Of a DNA stretch of 64,000 nucleotides, positions 33,994-43,778 are shown one piece after another. Under the pieces are notes generated by a model. The model ran no database searches. It was not told the origin of the DNA and saw only the letters and a program-made list of their open reading frames with translations. The number at the start of each line of letters is the position of its first letter. Position 1 is the stretch's first letter. The DNA lies in NCBI RefSeq assembly GCF_009831655.1, contig NZ_WRPA01000003.1, positions 1-64,000 on the forward strand, in the 5' to 3' direction. This stretch comes from Shewanella insulae (GTDB lineage Bacteria > Pseudomonadota > Gammaproteobacteria > Enterobacterales > Shewanellaceae). A program made the translations under genes and the position numbers.

Positions 33994-35493
33994 CTAGCCT
34001 AAGTAGCGCTCCTCGAGATGATGTTTGAAGTGAACCGGGTTGAGTACCTCGCCGGTCACCCGCGTCACCAACTCATCTGTGGTTAGCAAGGAGCCCTGGG
34101 ACCAGATGTTTTGGTTGAGCCAATCCATCACTTGGGTGATATTCCCCTGCTCAATCAGGCTGTCGATATCGCCCAAAGCCTTGACCATGCTCGCCTTAAA
34201 CTGGGCCGCGTACATGGCGCCCAGGCTGTAACTCGGGAAGTAGCCCAGTTCCCCCACCGGCCAGTGGATATCCTGCATACAGCCGTTACGATAGTCATTC
34301 TGGGTGGAAAGCCCCAGCAGGCTCTGCATCTGCGTGTCCCAGAACTCGGGAAGATCCGCAACCTGCAAGCTGTTGTCGAGCAGGCCTTTCTCCACCTCAT
34401 ATCTCAGCATGATATGGCAGGGGTAAGTCACCTCGTCGGCATCGACCCGGATGAGTCCCGGCGTTACTCGCTGCACCAGATGTGTCAGGGACTCATTACT
34501 CAGACTTGCCCCCAGATGGTGGTTGATCTTCTCGGTGAGCAGGGCGATCATCGCCGGGCTTCTGCCAAGCTGCATCTCGAAAAACAGGCTCTGGCTCTCG
34601 TGGATCGCCATGGAGCGCGCTAAGCCCACGGGTTGACCGCGCCAGTCGCTGGGCAATCCCTGCTCGTAGCGGGCGTGACCCACCTCGTGGATGGTGCTAT
34701 AGAGGGAGGTGGCAAAATCGCTCTCATCATAGCGGGTGGTGATCCGCACATCACCGGGCACGCCGCCCGAGAAGGGATGGCTGCTGGTGTCCAGGCGGCC
34801 CTGATTAAAATCGAACCCAAGTCGCTGCATCACATCCAGGTTGAGGGCTTGCTGAGCCGCGGCGCCGCTGTGTGGAATAGTGACCGGCTGCCAGCTCTGC
34901 TGTTTGGCTTGCACCTGCTGGATCATCTCTGGCAGCCAGCTTCTCAGCTCGCCAAACACCTTATCGAGCGCCGCTGTTTGACAGCCGGGCTCAAACTTAT
35001 TGAGTAGGGCATCATAGGGGGAGATCCCCTGTACCTCACCGAGGATCTGCGCCTCTTCGCGCACCAGGGCGATCACCTGCTCCAGGTTTGGCTTAAAGCT
35101 TTGCCAGTCGTTGTCCTTGCGTTGTTGACGCCAGGCATGTTCGCAGGCATAGGTGAGCGCCGTCTTCTGCTGAACCAGCTCGCCGGGCAGGGCGGTGGCC
35201 TGTAGCGTGTGATAACGCATCTCTCTCAGGTTGGCCGCTTGCTGCGGCGTGAGAGCCTCTTCGCCCGCCGCCGACAAGTTATCGATCAGAGAGGGTACCG
35301 TCTTGAGTTTGTGGATGTGCAGGGCGAGCTCGGCCATCGCCTCGCCCCGTCCCTCACTGCCGCCACTCGGCATCATGGTGGCCTGATCCCAGTCGCCCAA
35401 GGCCTGTAGGTGCTGGAAGTGGTGGATCTGTTTAAAGGCGGCGCACAGGCCGTCGTAGTTCGGCGTCGCCGAATCTTGCTTGTTTGCTGTCAT
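33994..35493 (-). CDS. M32-family carboxypeptidase
   Basis: A 499-residue cytoplasmic metallocarboxypeptidase, the usual length for family M32 (thermostable carboxypeptidase 1 group). The zinc motif is HEVGH at residues 269-273, and the third ligand lies in HESQS (Glu299). ITTRYDESDF and GYFPSYSLGAMYAAQ are further family blocks. It releases C-terminal residues with broad specificity. It is a single gene with its own terminator. Confidence 0.95.
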   Translation of the reverse strand: MTANKQDSATPNYDGLCAAFKQIHHFQHLQALGDWDQATMMPSGGSEGRGEAMAELALHIHKLKTVPSLIDNLSAAGEEALTPQQAANLREMRYHTLQATALPGELVQQKTALTYACEHAWRQQRKDNDWQSFKPNLEQVIALVREEAQILGEVQGISPYDALLNKFEPGCQTAALDKVFGELRSWLPEMIQQVQAKQQSWQPVTIPHSGAAAQQALNLDVMQRLGFDFNQGRLDTSSHPFSGGVPGDVRITTRYDESDFATSLYSTIHEVGHARYEQGLPSDWRGQPVGLARSMAIHESQSLFFEMQLGRSPAMIALLTEKINHHLGASLSNESLTHLVQRVTPGLIRVDADEVTYPCHIMLRYEVEKGLLDNSLQVADLPEFWDTQMQSLLGLSTQNDYRNGCMQDIHWPVGELGYFPSYSLGAMYAAQFKASMVKALGDIDSLIEQGNITQVMDWLNQNIWSQGSLLTTDELVTRVTGEVLNPVHFKHHLEERYLG

Positions 35494-35660
35494 ATTGGCT
35501 GTCGACCTTAAATAAACCTGGCTGACATGCTAACACGAGAAGGACTAGAAACGAGTGTTGATAAAAGGTGTGTTGATAAAACGTGTGGTGAGAAACGAGA
35601 GTCGATTAGCAGGGCCGTCCCGGTTAAGACGGCCATAAGAGAAGATGAGCTAAAGCCAGC

Positions 35661-36293
35661 TTAGGCCTTGAGCAGTGCCAGTGCGGGTTGCTGGTTGCCC
35701 GGATAGAGGCGATAGGCCTTATGGTGTTTGATGCAGCTGGCCTTCTTGTCACCCTGGCTCAGTAGCAGAGCGTGCTTAACGGCGTGTTGGGCGATCAGTT
35801 GCTCGTCGGCACGAATATAGAGGGTTATGGGTTTGATAAGCTTGCCCTCGACCAGATGCTGCTCGTACTGCTCGACCGAGATCACCAGGCTGTTTTTACC
35901 GTCGCAGTCGAGCCTGAGCTTGCCGCTCACCTCACAGTCGAGAATGATGAGCCAATCCTGGGCTTCAAGCTCGCCAATCAGTGCCTGCAGCGACTGGCCC
36001 ACCTCGGCATTTTCCATGGCTGGCAGGTATTGATCTTGGATCCGCGCTAGCAATTGGGGCAGTTGGGCACCGGCGCCCTTGCTGCGTCCTTCCCGGATCC
36101 AGCGGGTCAGGTCATCGGCCACCAACTTGGAGAAGCGTCGCTCCTTGAGTGCCTGCACCATCCAGTTGCAGAGGAAATGGCTCTCGGCTGCCGGGGTCTT
36201 GATGCTGCCTGGATTTGCGTTACGCGCCGCCAGGTCGGCGAGTCCTGCCTGGGCTAAGGCCATTAGGGCCTGGTTGTAGCTTTGCTCTGTCAT
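35661..36293 (-). CDS. Conserved protein of unknown function (possibly DUF2913)
   Basis: A 210-residue soluble protein. MTEQSYNQALM at 36293 is the likely start; the track to 36308 adds five residues. HFLCNWMVQALKERRFSKLVADDLTRWIREGRSKGAGAQL resembles my memory of the DUF2913 family found in vibrios and Shewanella. There is no signal peptide or catalytic motif. Function unknown; a profile search would settle the family. Confidence 0.7.
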   Translation of the reverse strand: MTEQSYNQALMALAQAGLADLAARNANPGSIKTPAAESHFLCNWMVQALKERRFSKLVADDLTRWIREGRSKGAGAQLPQLLARIQDQYLPAMENAEVGQSLQALIGELEAQDWLIILDCEVSGKLRLDCDGKNSLVISVEQYEQHLVEGKLIKPITLYIRADEQLIAQHAVKHALLLSQGDKKASCIKHHKAYRLYPGNQQPALALLKA

Positions 36294-36458
36294 TGCGTCT
36301 CCACGCAAAAGAAATAGGGATGCGGCGCCGAGTATACCCTATCGTCGCCCTTATCCCTATCCACCAGACAAAGAAAACCGCCGCAAACTCTTCGAATGCG
36401 GCGGCTTTGAGGTCATGCTGAGCCCTATCTCGTCGTCATAGGCCCTGTCGAAGCCTGC

Positions 36459-37127
36459 CTAAGAGTTGATTAGGCTCGCGGCGGTGAGGATCAGCTTAGG
36501 CTCGGCGCGCACCTTGTAGTTGGGGTTGATGTATTGAAAGTGGACCAGTCCCGTCTTGTCTGTGATATAGACGGCGGGCACAGGCAGCACCAGACGCTCA
36601 TCGCCGGCCGCATTCTTCCACAGCTTGTTTTTTAACTTCATCTTGGCCATGTATCTATCTGAGATGCTCTGGCTGGTGAAATAGGCCAGGCCGAAGGCGC
36701 GCATGGCATTGAGGTTAACATCCGAGACCAGGGTATAGTTGAGGTCATTCTTGGTCATGGAGGCGCGCAGCTCCTGCGGCGCATCGGGTGAGATGCCGAT
36801 CAGCTGAAAGCCCATCTTGAGGAGATCCTTTTCGATCGCCTGTAGCTGGCCCATCTGGGCGTTACAGAAGGGACACCAGCCGCCACGATAGAAGAAGAGC
36901 ACGCTGGGCTTGCCCTGAAGCATCTGCTGCAGATCCACAGCTTTGCCTTGGAGATCTTTCACCTGAATTGAGGGCACTTCTTGACCGTTCAGTAGCGGCG
37001 AGATAGACGTCGGGCTTTCCGCGATAGGCTTGGCCGATGCAGGGGTAACGATGAGCGTCAGGCTCGCCAGGGTGAAGAGTAGGACGCTCAGCAGGGCGCC
37101 GGCGCGTGAATAAGGTGTCTTGGTCAT
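36459..37127 (-). CDS. Exported peroxiredoxin-like protein (AhpC/TSA fold)
   Basis: A 222-residue thioredoxin-fold protein with a signal peptide (LLSVLLFTLASLTLIVTPASA). The active-site region is FYRGGWCPFCNAQMGQLQ, a CxxC within the AhpC/TSA-type context, followed by GFQLIGISPDAPQELRAS. The CPFC pair suggests a thiol-disulfide or peroxide-reducing role in the periplasm. It is larger than typical bacterioferritin-comigratory proteins because of the export signal and tail. The reductant and substrate are unknown. Confidence 0.85.
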   Translation of the reverse strand: MTKTPYSRAGALLSVLLFTLASLTLIVTPASAKPIAESPTSISPLLNGQEVPSIQVKDLQGKAVDLQQMLQGKPSVLFFYRGGWCPFCNAQMGQLQAIEKDLLKMGFQLIGISPDAPQELRASMTKNDLNYTLVSDVNLNAMRAFGLAYFTSQSISDRYMAKMKLKNKLWKNAAGDERLVLPVPAVYITDKTGLVHFQYINPNYKVRAEPKLILTAASLINS

Positions 37128-37223
37128 AGGGTGGCCTTCTCGTAATTGTTTTATCTGTCGAACAGACCCTGGTGGAGGCGGTAAACTTTCACCCTGATGT
37201 GGAATTAATCGATACGAACAAAA

Positions 37224-37243
37224 AAGGCACTGTTAAGTGCCTT
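37224..37243 (-). terminator. Terminator of the DEAD-box helicase gene
   Basis: AAGGCACT, GTTA, AGTGCCTT; on the minus strand it continues TTTTG. It lies 37 bp beyond the helicase stop. Confidence 0.8.
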
Positions 37244-37279
37244 ATTTGATTAGATAATAATTTTGTGACCGTACGTCGA

Positions 37280-38578
37280 TTATTTTTGCTTCTTTGTTTT
37301 CGCGTTGGATGAGTTCTTCACCTTCACCCGGCGAGCCCCCATGTTCTTCTCGGCGATCACCTGGGCACCAACGTTGTCGCTGCGCTGCTGCTTCTTGGCG
37401 AAGCTGCGACGCTTCTGCAGCTGTTTGATCAGGAGATCGCGACTACCGACCTCGTAGCCTGGGATGGTGATGCGGCGGATCTTACTGCCGATCAATTTCT
37501 CGATGTCAGCTAAGGTGCGCTCCTCTTCACGGCTCACCAGCGAGATGGCGACGCCGCTGCGACCGGCGCGGCCGGTACGACCGATTCGGTGCACATAGTC
37601 TTCGGCGAGGAAGGGCAGGTCGAAGTTGACCACATATTCCAGCTCGGGAATATCCAGGCCGCGGGCGGCGACCTCGGTGGCGACCAGGGTGCGCACCTTA
37701 CCCTCTTTAAATTCTCGCAGCGCTCGGCGACGATTGCCCTGAGGCTTCTCGCTGTGAACCACGGCCGATGGGATGCCGTCCAGGTTAAGCTCCTTCACCA
37801 GGGAGTCGGCGGCTTCGCGGGTGGCGGTAAATACCAGCACCTGTTGCCAGTTCTTCTTGCCGATAAGCTCGGAGAGGAGTTCGCGCTTGCGGCGCTGCTC
37901 GACAGGGTAGACCACCTGGCTGACGGTCACCGCCGTGGTGTTCTGTTTGTCCACGGCGATCAGCTTAGGCTTGACCAACATCTCGTTGGCCAGCTGCTTG
38001 ACGGCGCTAGAGAAGGTGGCTGAAAACAGTAGGTTTTGGCGATTGCGATTTACCTGCTGCAAGATCTTCTGAATGTCAGTGATGAAGCCCATATCCAACA
38101 TGCGGTCGGCCTCATCCAGCACCAGGAAGTCGACGTTAGACAGGTTGAGGTTACAGGCCTGCAGGTGCTCTAGGAGGCGTCCCGGAGTGGCGACTATGAT
38201 GTCGGCGCCTTTTTTCACCTTGGCCGCCTGGGTATCCATCTTGACGCCGCCATAGACGGTCAGCACTGAGATGGGCAGGTAACGGCTGTACTGCTTGATG
38301 TTGTCGGCCACCTGGGCCACCAATTCGCGGGTGGGGGCCAGGATCAAGGCGCGGGTGTTTGAGCGCTGGGTATCGCTTGGGTTATCGAACATCTTCTGCA
38401 GGATAGGTAGGGCGAATGCCGCCGTCTTGCCAGTACCCGTCTGGGCGCTGGCCAGCACATCCTGTCCGCGGCGAATCGCCGGGATGGCCTCTTTTTGAAT
38501 GGGCGTCATTTTTTGGTACCCGCATTCTGAGATGGCGTGCAAAATCTCGGGAGCAAAACTGAAAGATTCAAATCTCAT
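37280..38578 (-). CDS. DEAD-box ATP-dependent RNA helicase (RhlE-like)
   Basis: A 432-residue RNA helicase. Q motif MTPIQKEAIPAI (about 24-35), Walker A AQTGTGKT (45-52), PTRELVAQ, DEAD (LVLDEADRMLDMGF), SAT (LLFSATFS), and C-terminal VATEVAARGLDIPE with HRIGRTGRAG. A basic tail (KKQQRSDN, ending KTKKQK) follows the helicase core and likely helps bind RNA. It unwinds short RNA duplexes in ribosome assembly or decay. The RhlE subgroup is my best guess; the core does not distinguish it firmly from other DEAD families. Confidence 0.95.
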   Translation of the reverse strand: MRFESFSFAPEILHAISECGYQKMTPIQKEAIPAIRRGQDVLASAQTGTGKTAAFALPILQKMFDNPSDTQRSNTRALILAPTRELVAQVADNIKQYSRYLPISVLTVYGGVKMDTQAAKVKKGADIIVATPGRLLEHLQACNLNLSNVDFLVLDEADRMLDMGFITDIQKILQQVNRNRQNLLFSATFSSAVKQLANEMLVKPKLIAVDKQNTTAVTVSQVVYPVEQRRKRELLSELIGKKNWQQVLVFTATREAADSLVKELNLDGIPSAVVHSEKPQGNRRRALREFKEGKVRTLVATEVAARGLDIPELEYVVNFDLPFLAEDYVHRIGRTGRAGRSGVAISLVSREEERTLADIEKLIGSKIRRITIPGYEVGSRDLLIKQLQKRRSFAKKQQRSDNVGAQVIAEKNMGARRVKVKNSSNAKTKKQK

Positions 38579-38900
38579 TGGGATATCCTGTTGTTTACCT
38601 TCTAAAATAACGACATATCAAATTGAGTCTAGTCCAGGCTCGAGCCGTACCTTAACTCATTTCCGCCTTGGGCCACAAAGGCGGCCGCGGAGTATAGCAA
38701 AATTTTCGGTTAAAACCTGCACTTTTATCCGTTCGCCTGCATCTTGCCTCCCGGTTAAACCCGCCTATTTGACAGCCAAGAGTGCTGAACTAACCTTATT
38801 TAAGTTAACTGTTGGAGGTTGTCAAAGGCATGGAGGCTTAGGTGTTTTTTCTATCTGTCCCAATTGCAAGACAGCATCCTGCAAAGGCTTAGGGGATGCC

Positions 38901-40100
38901 ATGTCGATAAATGTCTTGATCGTCGATGATTCGCTGAGTGCCTGTCGGGTGCTTAGTCGTCACTTTTTGCTGCTGGATGTCGATAAGGTGGAGTTCTGCC
39001 GTGACGCCCGCAGTGCCATTCGTACCCTGAGTAAATATAAAGATGACTACCAGATAGTGGTGGTGGATCTGCATATGCCCGAGGTGGATGGCATAGAGTT
39101 TCTGATGCGTCTGAGTAAGATGGATTTCAAGGGAGGTATCATTATCGCCTCGGCCATGGAGTCGCGCATCGTCGAGGCCGCCTCCCAGTTGGTGGAGGCT
39201 TCCAAGCTCAGACTGCTCGGCGCCTTGATGAAGCCGGTTACCACAGAGCAGCTCAGGGTCTGTGTCGAGCGTTATCGCCTGATGGCCTTCCAAGGGAATG
39301 GCGTGAGCCAGAAGGGGCAGATGAGTATCGACGAGATCCGCCGCGCCATCAATAGCAATAAGGTGATCCCCTATTATCAGGCGCAGGTGGATATTTCCAG
39401 CGGTCAGATAAAGGGCTTCGAGGTACTCTGTCGCTTGCAGCAGGGCACTCGCTTGCAATTGATCACCCCGGATAAGTTTATCGAGGTGGCCGAGAGTAAC
39501 AATGCCCTAAACAGCCTGACCACTAAGCTGCTTAATAGCGCTATCCCAGAGTGGGCCTTGATCAGCCAGTTCGATTCCTGTCAGCAGTGCCGCTTGTCGA
39601 TCAACCTGACGCCAAAGCAGCTTAATCAGAGTGGCTGGCATACCCGTCTGATGCAGTATTGTGAGCAGAACCTCTTGTCGCCATCGCGCCTGACGGTGGA
39701 GATCACCGAAAACCAGGTGCTGGACAAGCAGCGCCAGCACTCCAGCATTAGCCAGTTGAGAATGAATCGCATAGGTGTGGCCATCGATGACTTCGGTACC
39801 GGCTACACCAATCTCTCACAGCTATGCACACTACCTATTAGCGAGTTGAAGCTGGATCGCAGCCTGGTTCACGGCATACATAAAGACCCCGTCTCCCAGA
39901 CGATACTGCGTTCTATGCAGGCGATCGGCAGTAAACTCGGCATCCATCTGGTGGCCGAAGGGGTGGAAGATATCCATGACCTTAACTATCTGGAGCAGAT
40001 AGAGGATATCTCCTTACAGGGCTATCTCATCTGTCGCCCTAAACCCTACAGCGAGTTGGTGCGCTGGTTAAAGGCACGTGAGCGACTGCTTCAGGCCTAA
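38901..40100 (+). CDS. REC-EAL response regulator (c-di-GMP phosphodiesterase)
   Basis: A 399-residue response regulator. The ATG at 38901 has TAGGGGAT just upstream; the open frame extends back to 38499 across the helicase promoter but without coding character. Residues 1-120 are a receiver domain with acidic pair Asp9-Asp10, phospho-acceptor Asp56 (VVVDLHMP) and Lys111 (LMKPVT). Residues about 145-395 are an EAL domain with EVL at 174-176 in place of EAL, EITENQVL, AIDDFGTGYTNL, ELKLDRSLV and VAEGVED. The EVL variant is found in active enzymes. No histidine kinase gene is adjacent, so the partner is elsewhere. Similar in layout to VieA/RocR-type proteins but without a DNA-binding domain. 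Confidence 0.92.
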   Translation: MSINVLIVDDSLSACRVLSRHFLLLDVDKVEFCRDARSAIRTLSKYKDDYQIVVVDLHMPEVDGIEFLMRLSKMDFKGGIIIASAMESRIVEAASQLVEASKLRLLGALMKPVTTEQLRVCVERYRLMAFQGNGVSQKGQMSIDEIRRAINSNKVIPYYQAQVDISSGQIKGFEVLCRLQQGTRLQLITPDKFIEVAESNNALNSLTTKLLNSAIPEWALISQFDSCQQCRLSINLTPKQLNQSGWHTRLMQYCEQNLLSPSRLTVEITENQVLDKQRQHSSISQLRMNRIGVAIDDFGTGYTNLSQLCTLPISELKLDRSLVHGIHKDPVSQTILRSMQAIGSKLGIHLVAEGVEDIHDLNYLEQIEDISLQGYLICRPKPYSELVRWLKARERLLQA

Positions 40101-40130
40101 AAAAACAGCACCCTGAGGTGCTGTTTTTTT
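40099..40130. terminator. Bidirectional terminator
   Basis: AAAAAAACAGCACC, CTGA, GGTGCTGTTTTTTT between the convergent REC-EAL and aminopeptidase P genes. The last A of the stop codon belongs to the A-run. Confidence 0.9.
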
Positions 40131-40148
40131 GCTTAACTAGCTTAAGTC

Positions 40149-41936
40149 TTAGATGGCTTCGGTCGCCTTGAGTAGCCAGTCAAGCTCAGTGCCCTGCATC
40201 AGCGGGCTCAGGGTTTCTCTGACTCGTTGATGGTAGGCGTTGACCCAGTGGATCTCGGCGTCGCTAAGCAGCCGCTTGTCGATGAGACGGGTGTCGATCG
40301 GGATCAGGGTGAGGGCATGGAACTCATACATCTCACGCTCGGCCCCAGCCAGGGCCCCACAGGCCTGCACCGCGACCAGGTTTTCGATGCGTATACCGAA
40401 GGCATCTGCGCGGTAGTAACCCGGCTCGTTCGACACCACCATGCCTGGCAGCAGGGCGACGGCATTGCTGTTCTTGGCGATACGCTGTGGTCCCTCGTGA
40501 ACACTGAGGAAATGGCCCACACCGTGGCCAGTGCCATGGTCGTAATCGAAGCCATGCTGCCACAGGTATTGACGGGCGAAGCCGTCGAGCTGCTGACCCG
40601 TGGTGCCTTTGGGGAATCTGACCTGATCCAGGGCGATATGCCCCTTCAATACCAGGGTGACCATCTTGCGCTGCTCGTCGGTGACTTCGCCGATGGCGAT
40701 GGTGCGGGTGACGTCTGTGGTGCCATCCAGATACTGGGCGCCGGAATCTACCAGGTAGATGCTATTCATGGTCATCATGGCCGGGGTGCCATTGTTGTGG
40801 TTGTAGTGACACATGGCGGCATTGGCCCCTGTGGCCGAGATGGTATCGAAGCTTGGCTCACGATACTGAGGATCTTCCAGGCGGAAGCTTTCCAGCTTGT
40901 CGGCCAAGGTGCCTTCATCATACAGACGCTTGGCCGCGACTTCGGCGTCGAGCCAGGCGAGGAAACGGCTCACGGCTACGCCATCGCGAACATGGCAGGC
41001 GCTGAGGCCGGCAAGCTCGGCCGGGTTCTTCTGTGCCTTGGGCAGGGCAACGGGATCTTGACCCGCGATCAGCCTGGCGCCGGCTTGCTTAGCGGTGAGC
41101 TGCATCCAGGCGTTGGCACTGTCGGGATCGGCCAGTAGCTTGACGCCATCGAGCTTAGATAACACGCCTTCGAGCTCGGCCTCGGCCTTGAAGTTGACGC
41201 CTGTGCCCACATGGGCCTGAACCCCCTCAGGCAGCTTGTTGAGATCGGTAAAGAGCGTCATCTCGCCGTTCTTATGCAGCAGGGCGGTGCCCAGCACGAC
41301 TGGCAGGCGAGGGATGTCGTTGCCGCGAATGTTGAGCAGCCAGCAGAAGGAGTCCAGCGCGCTGATCAGCGCCACATCGGCGCCGCTTGCAGCCACAGCC
41401 TTACCTATCTGCTCACGTTTGACGGCGCTGCTGACGCCGGCACTCTGTTCGCTAAAGAGGCTGATTGGGGCGCTGGAGGCTGCGGGTCTCTCTTGCCAGT
41501 GGCGATCGATTGGGTTTTCTGAGACGGCAACCAGCTCGATACCGGCGCGCTGACATTGAGCCTCGGCCTGTTGTTGCCAGCTCAGGGTATGCAGACGTGG
41601 GTCATAGCCGATGCGAGCACCTTCGCCCAATTGTTCGATTAGCCAGGGGATCTGCGGCGTGTCATGCAGGCTCTGATAATCGAACTGGGCACTGTCTACC
41701 TGCTGTTTGACTTGAACCGTGTAGCGGCCATCGACGAAGATGGCGGCGCTCGCTTTGAGCACTATGGCCATTCCCGCCGAACCGGTAAAGCCTGTGAGCC
41801 AGTGGAGTCTTTCATTACGCTCGGGAACATACTCGCCCAGATATTCGTCGGCCCGGGGGACGATGAAGGCATCGAGAGAATGGGTCAGCATGTCGCCTCT
41901 TACGGCGTCTAGACGTTGTGCGGTTACAGATGTCAT
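40149..41936 (-). CDS. Aminopeptidase P, three-domain M24B type
   Basis: A 595-residue peptidase removing N-terminal residues before proline. The ATG at 41936 (MTSVTAQRLDAVR) has AAGGAGA just upstream. Two creatinase-type N-terminal domains (1-~300) precede the pita-bread catalytic domain. Metal ligands are visible in DSGAQYLDGTTDVTRT (two Asp), GTGHGVGHFLSVHEG (His), VVSNEPGYY (Glu) and IRIENLV (Glu). The ~600-residue three-domain form resembles eukaryotic cytosolic XPNPEP1 more than the ~440-residue E. coli PepP. It is probably cytoplasmic and dimeric. Confidence 0.93.
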   Translation of the reverse strand: MTSVTAQRLDAVRGDMLTHSLDAFIVPRADEYLGEYVPERNERLHWLTGFTGSAGMAIVLKASAAIFVDGRYTVQVKQQVDSAQFDYQSLHDTPQIPWLIEQLGEGARIGYDPRLHTLSWQQQAEAQCQRAGIELVAVSENPIDRHWQERPAASSAPISLFSEQSAGVSSAVKREQIGKAVAASGADVALISALDSFCWLLNIRGNDIPRLPVVLGTALLHKNGEMTLFTDLNKLPEGVQAHVGTGVNFKAEAELEGVLSKLDGVKLLADPDSANAWMQLTAKQAGARLIAGQDPVALPKAQKNPAELAGLSACHVRDGVAVSRFLAWLDAEVAAKRLYDEGTLADKLESFRLEDPQYREPSFDTISATGANAAMCHYNHNNGTPAMMTMNSIYLVDSGAQYLDGTTDVTRTIAIGEVTDEQRKMVTLVLKGHIALDQVRFPKGTTGQQLDGFARQYLWQHGFDYDHGTGHGVGHFLSVHEGPQRIAKNSNAVALLPGMVVSNEPGYYRADAFGIRIENLVAVQACGALAGAEREMYEFHALTLIPIDTRLIDKRLLSDAEIHWVNAYHQRVRETLSPLMQGTELDWLLKATEAI

Positions 41937-42453
41937 GAAGTCTCCTTTAATAACCAGTTGCGGGGCCATCTAAGCGTGGCCTTCTGGGTTTGAGCGAACA
42001 GGCTTGCTCTTATCTCTAGAGGTTGAGATAAGGCCGAATAGCGGCCGATTATCGCAGCTCAGCGGGTGAGTTGAAAGGGAAGTGCGAAAAAGCGCACCAG
42101 CGGCGGCGTAAAGTTTGGCGTGAATTTAAGGTTTTTACTAGGTAATTGAAACAGATAGTGGCCGGTAGGAGGATTTAACACCCAATATCCGCCAATATCC
42201 GCGTCTGAGGCTGGTAAAGTTCGCCGTGAGTCAGTATTTTGCATATAAGTGAACTATTTGTGATTAGGGGCTGTTTACCTTTTGAGCACAAATATTGTTT
42301 TCAAGACTAAGCCTATGGGCAGCATCTGTATCATTTTTCTACTGGGTTATTGCTCATTTATGTAGCGCACTAGGTTGCAATCGCTCTGCCTTGTATTAAA
42401 TCGATAAAGAATGCTGTAAAAATGAACGCAAAAGTTCGACAGATCCTAACTTT
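41937..42453. other. Intergenic region, no supported gene
   Basis: A 517-bp gap between divergent genes. A 61-codon minus-strand frame (42059-42244) has no ribosome binding site and no recognisable content. The region must hold promoters for the aminopeptidase and the MFS gene. No strong hairpins or repeats were seen. Confidence 0.4.
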
Positions 42454-43650
42454 ATGCCAAGAAATGTATGGGTATTAACCCTGGCTCAGGCCTTTGCCAT
42501 GAGTGCCACCCCCATGATGATGTTGCTCGGCGGACTGATTGGCGCCGAATTAGCACCTACACCCGCATTGGCCACCCTGCCGATCGCCATCATGGTGATT
42601 GGTGTGGCCATCTCCGTGGTGCCGGTCAGTCGCTTGATGCGCCGCTTTGGCCGCAAGAAGATCTTTCTGCTGGGCAGTGGCCTGGGGGCGAGCGGCGGAC
42701 TCCTAGCGGCCTTCGCGACTCAGGCGCAGCTCTTCGTGCCTTTCTGTCTCAGTGGCCTGCTCTTGGGCGCTGCGGGGGCGATAGTGCAGCAATACCGCTT
42801 TGCCGCCATGGAGTCGGTGGCGCCGCTGCAGAGTGCCAAGGCGGCCTCCCGGGTGCTGGTTGGCGGTCTGGTGGCCGCTATCATGGGGCCCGAGCTTGCT
42901 GTGTTGGGGGAAAACTTGTTTGCCACGCCTCATGTGGGCGCCTTCCTGTTTCTGATCTGCGTCTGCCTGATGGCGGGCCTGGTGCTCTGTTTCTATCAGG
43001 AGAATCGCCAGGATAAACAGATCCATGTGGCATCCCATCACACCGTGCGCCCCCTGGGGAATATCTTGTTGCAGCCCGCTATCTGGACCGCCATCGGCGC
43101 GGCAACCATAGGCTATGGCATGATGAGCTTCATCATGACGGCCACCCCCCTGCATATGCATCACATGGAACACTATTCCCTTGCCGATACCAAATGGGTG
43201 ATTCAGAGTCATATCATTGCCATGTATTTCCCCTCGCTGTTTAGCGGCTATCTGGTGGCCAAGTTTGGCACCAGCCGCATGATGCTGGTGGGACTGGCGG
43301 CCTATGGTGTAACCATCACTGTTGCCCTATTCGGGAGAGAGCTACTGAACTACTGGGTCGCCCTGGTGCTGCTAGGCGTTGGCTGGAACCTGTTGTTCGT
43401 GGCCGGAACCGTCTTATTGCCTCGGTACTACCATAGCGAAGAGCGCTTTAAGGTTCAGGCCTTTAACGACGCCTTCGTCTTTGGTTCACAGGCGATTGCC
43501 TCCCTGAGCGCCGGCTGGGTATTGCACTGGTTAGGTTGGGAGGTGATGCTGCTCACCTGCATCCCACTGCTGGCGGTGCATCTGCTGTTGATGGCCTGGG
43601 GGCGGGTACCCTTGCCGCTGGCAAGCGAACAGAAAATGGATGAAACTTGA
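42454..43650 (+). CDS. MFS transporter
   Basis: A 398-residue inner-membrane transporter with about 12 helices. The first loop carries SRLMRRFGRKKIFLLGSGLGA, the MFS loop 2-3 motif (G/R-x-x-x-R-x-G-R-K/R). A second set of helices starts after the IHVASHHTVRPL loop, as in the usual 6+6 layout. The substrate is unknown. The ribosome binding site is weak (AGATCC), so the start is not certain. Confidence 0.85.
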   Translation: MPRNVWVLTLAQAFAMSATPMMMLLGGLIGAELAPTPALATLPIAIMVIGVAISVVPVSRLMRRFGRKKIFLLGSGLGASGGLLAAFATQAQLFVPFCLSGLLLGAAGAIVQQYRFAAMESVAPLQSAKAASRVLVGGLVAAIMGPELAVLGENLFATPHVGAFLFLICVCLMAGLVLCFYQENRQDKQIHVASHHTVRPLGNILLQPAIWTAIGAATIGYGMMSFIMTATPLHMHHMEHYSLADTKWVIQSHIIAMYFPSLFSGYLVAKFGTSRMMLVGLAAYGVTITVALFGRELLNYWVALVLLGVGWNLLFVAGTVLLPRYYHSEERFKVQAFNDAFVFGSQAIASLSAGWVLHWLGWEVMLLTCIPLLAVHLLLMAWGRVPLPLASEQKMDET

Positions 43651-43778
43651 TCTTCTTTGATGGAAATTCAATCAAAGCAAAGTGTTAGTCGCATTTTATA
43701 TAGCCTTAGTTGATGGTTTTTGTGATAAAATTCTGCCATTCACAACTCTTCTTTCTCTTTGCATTGAGATAGGTGGCT

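Noticed and set aside
38499..38900. N-terminal extension of the REC-EAL gene
   Set aside because: The receiver domain begins at 38901 with a good ribosome binding site. The upstream part overlaps the helicase start region and reads as non-coding.
42059..42244. 61-codon minus-strand frame in the aminopeptidase-MFS gap
   Set aside because: No ribosome binding site and no recognisable sequence. Possible but unsupported.
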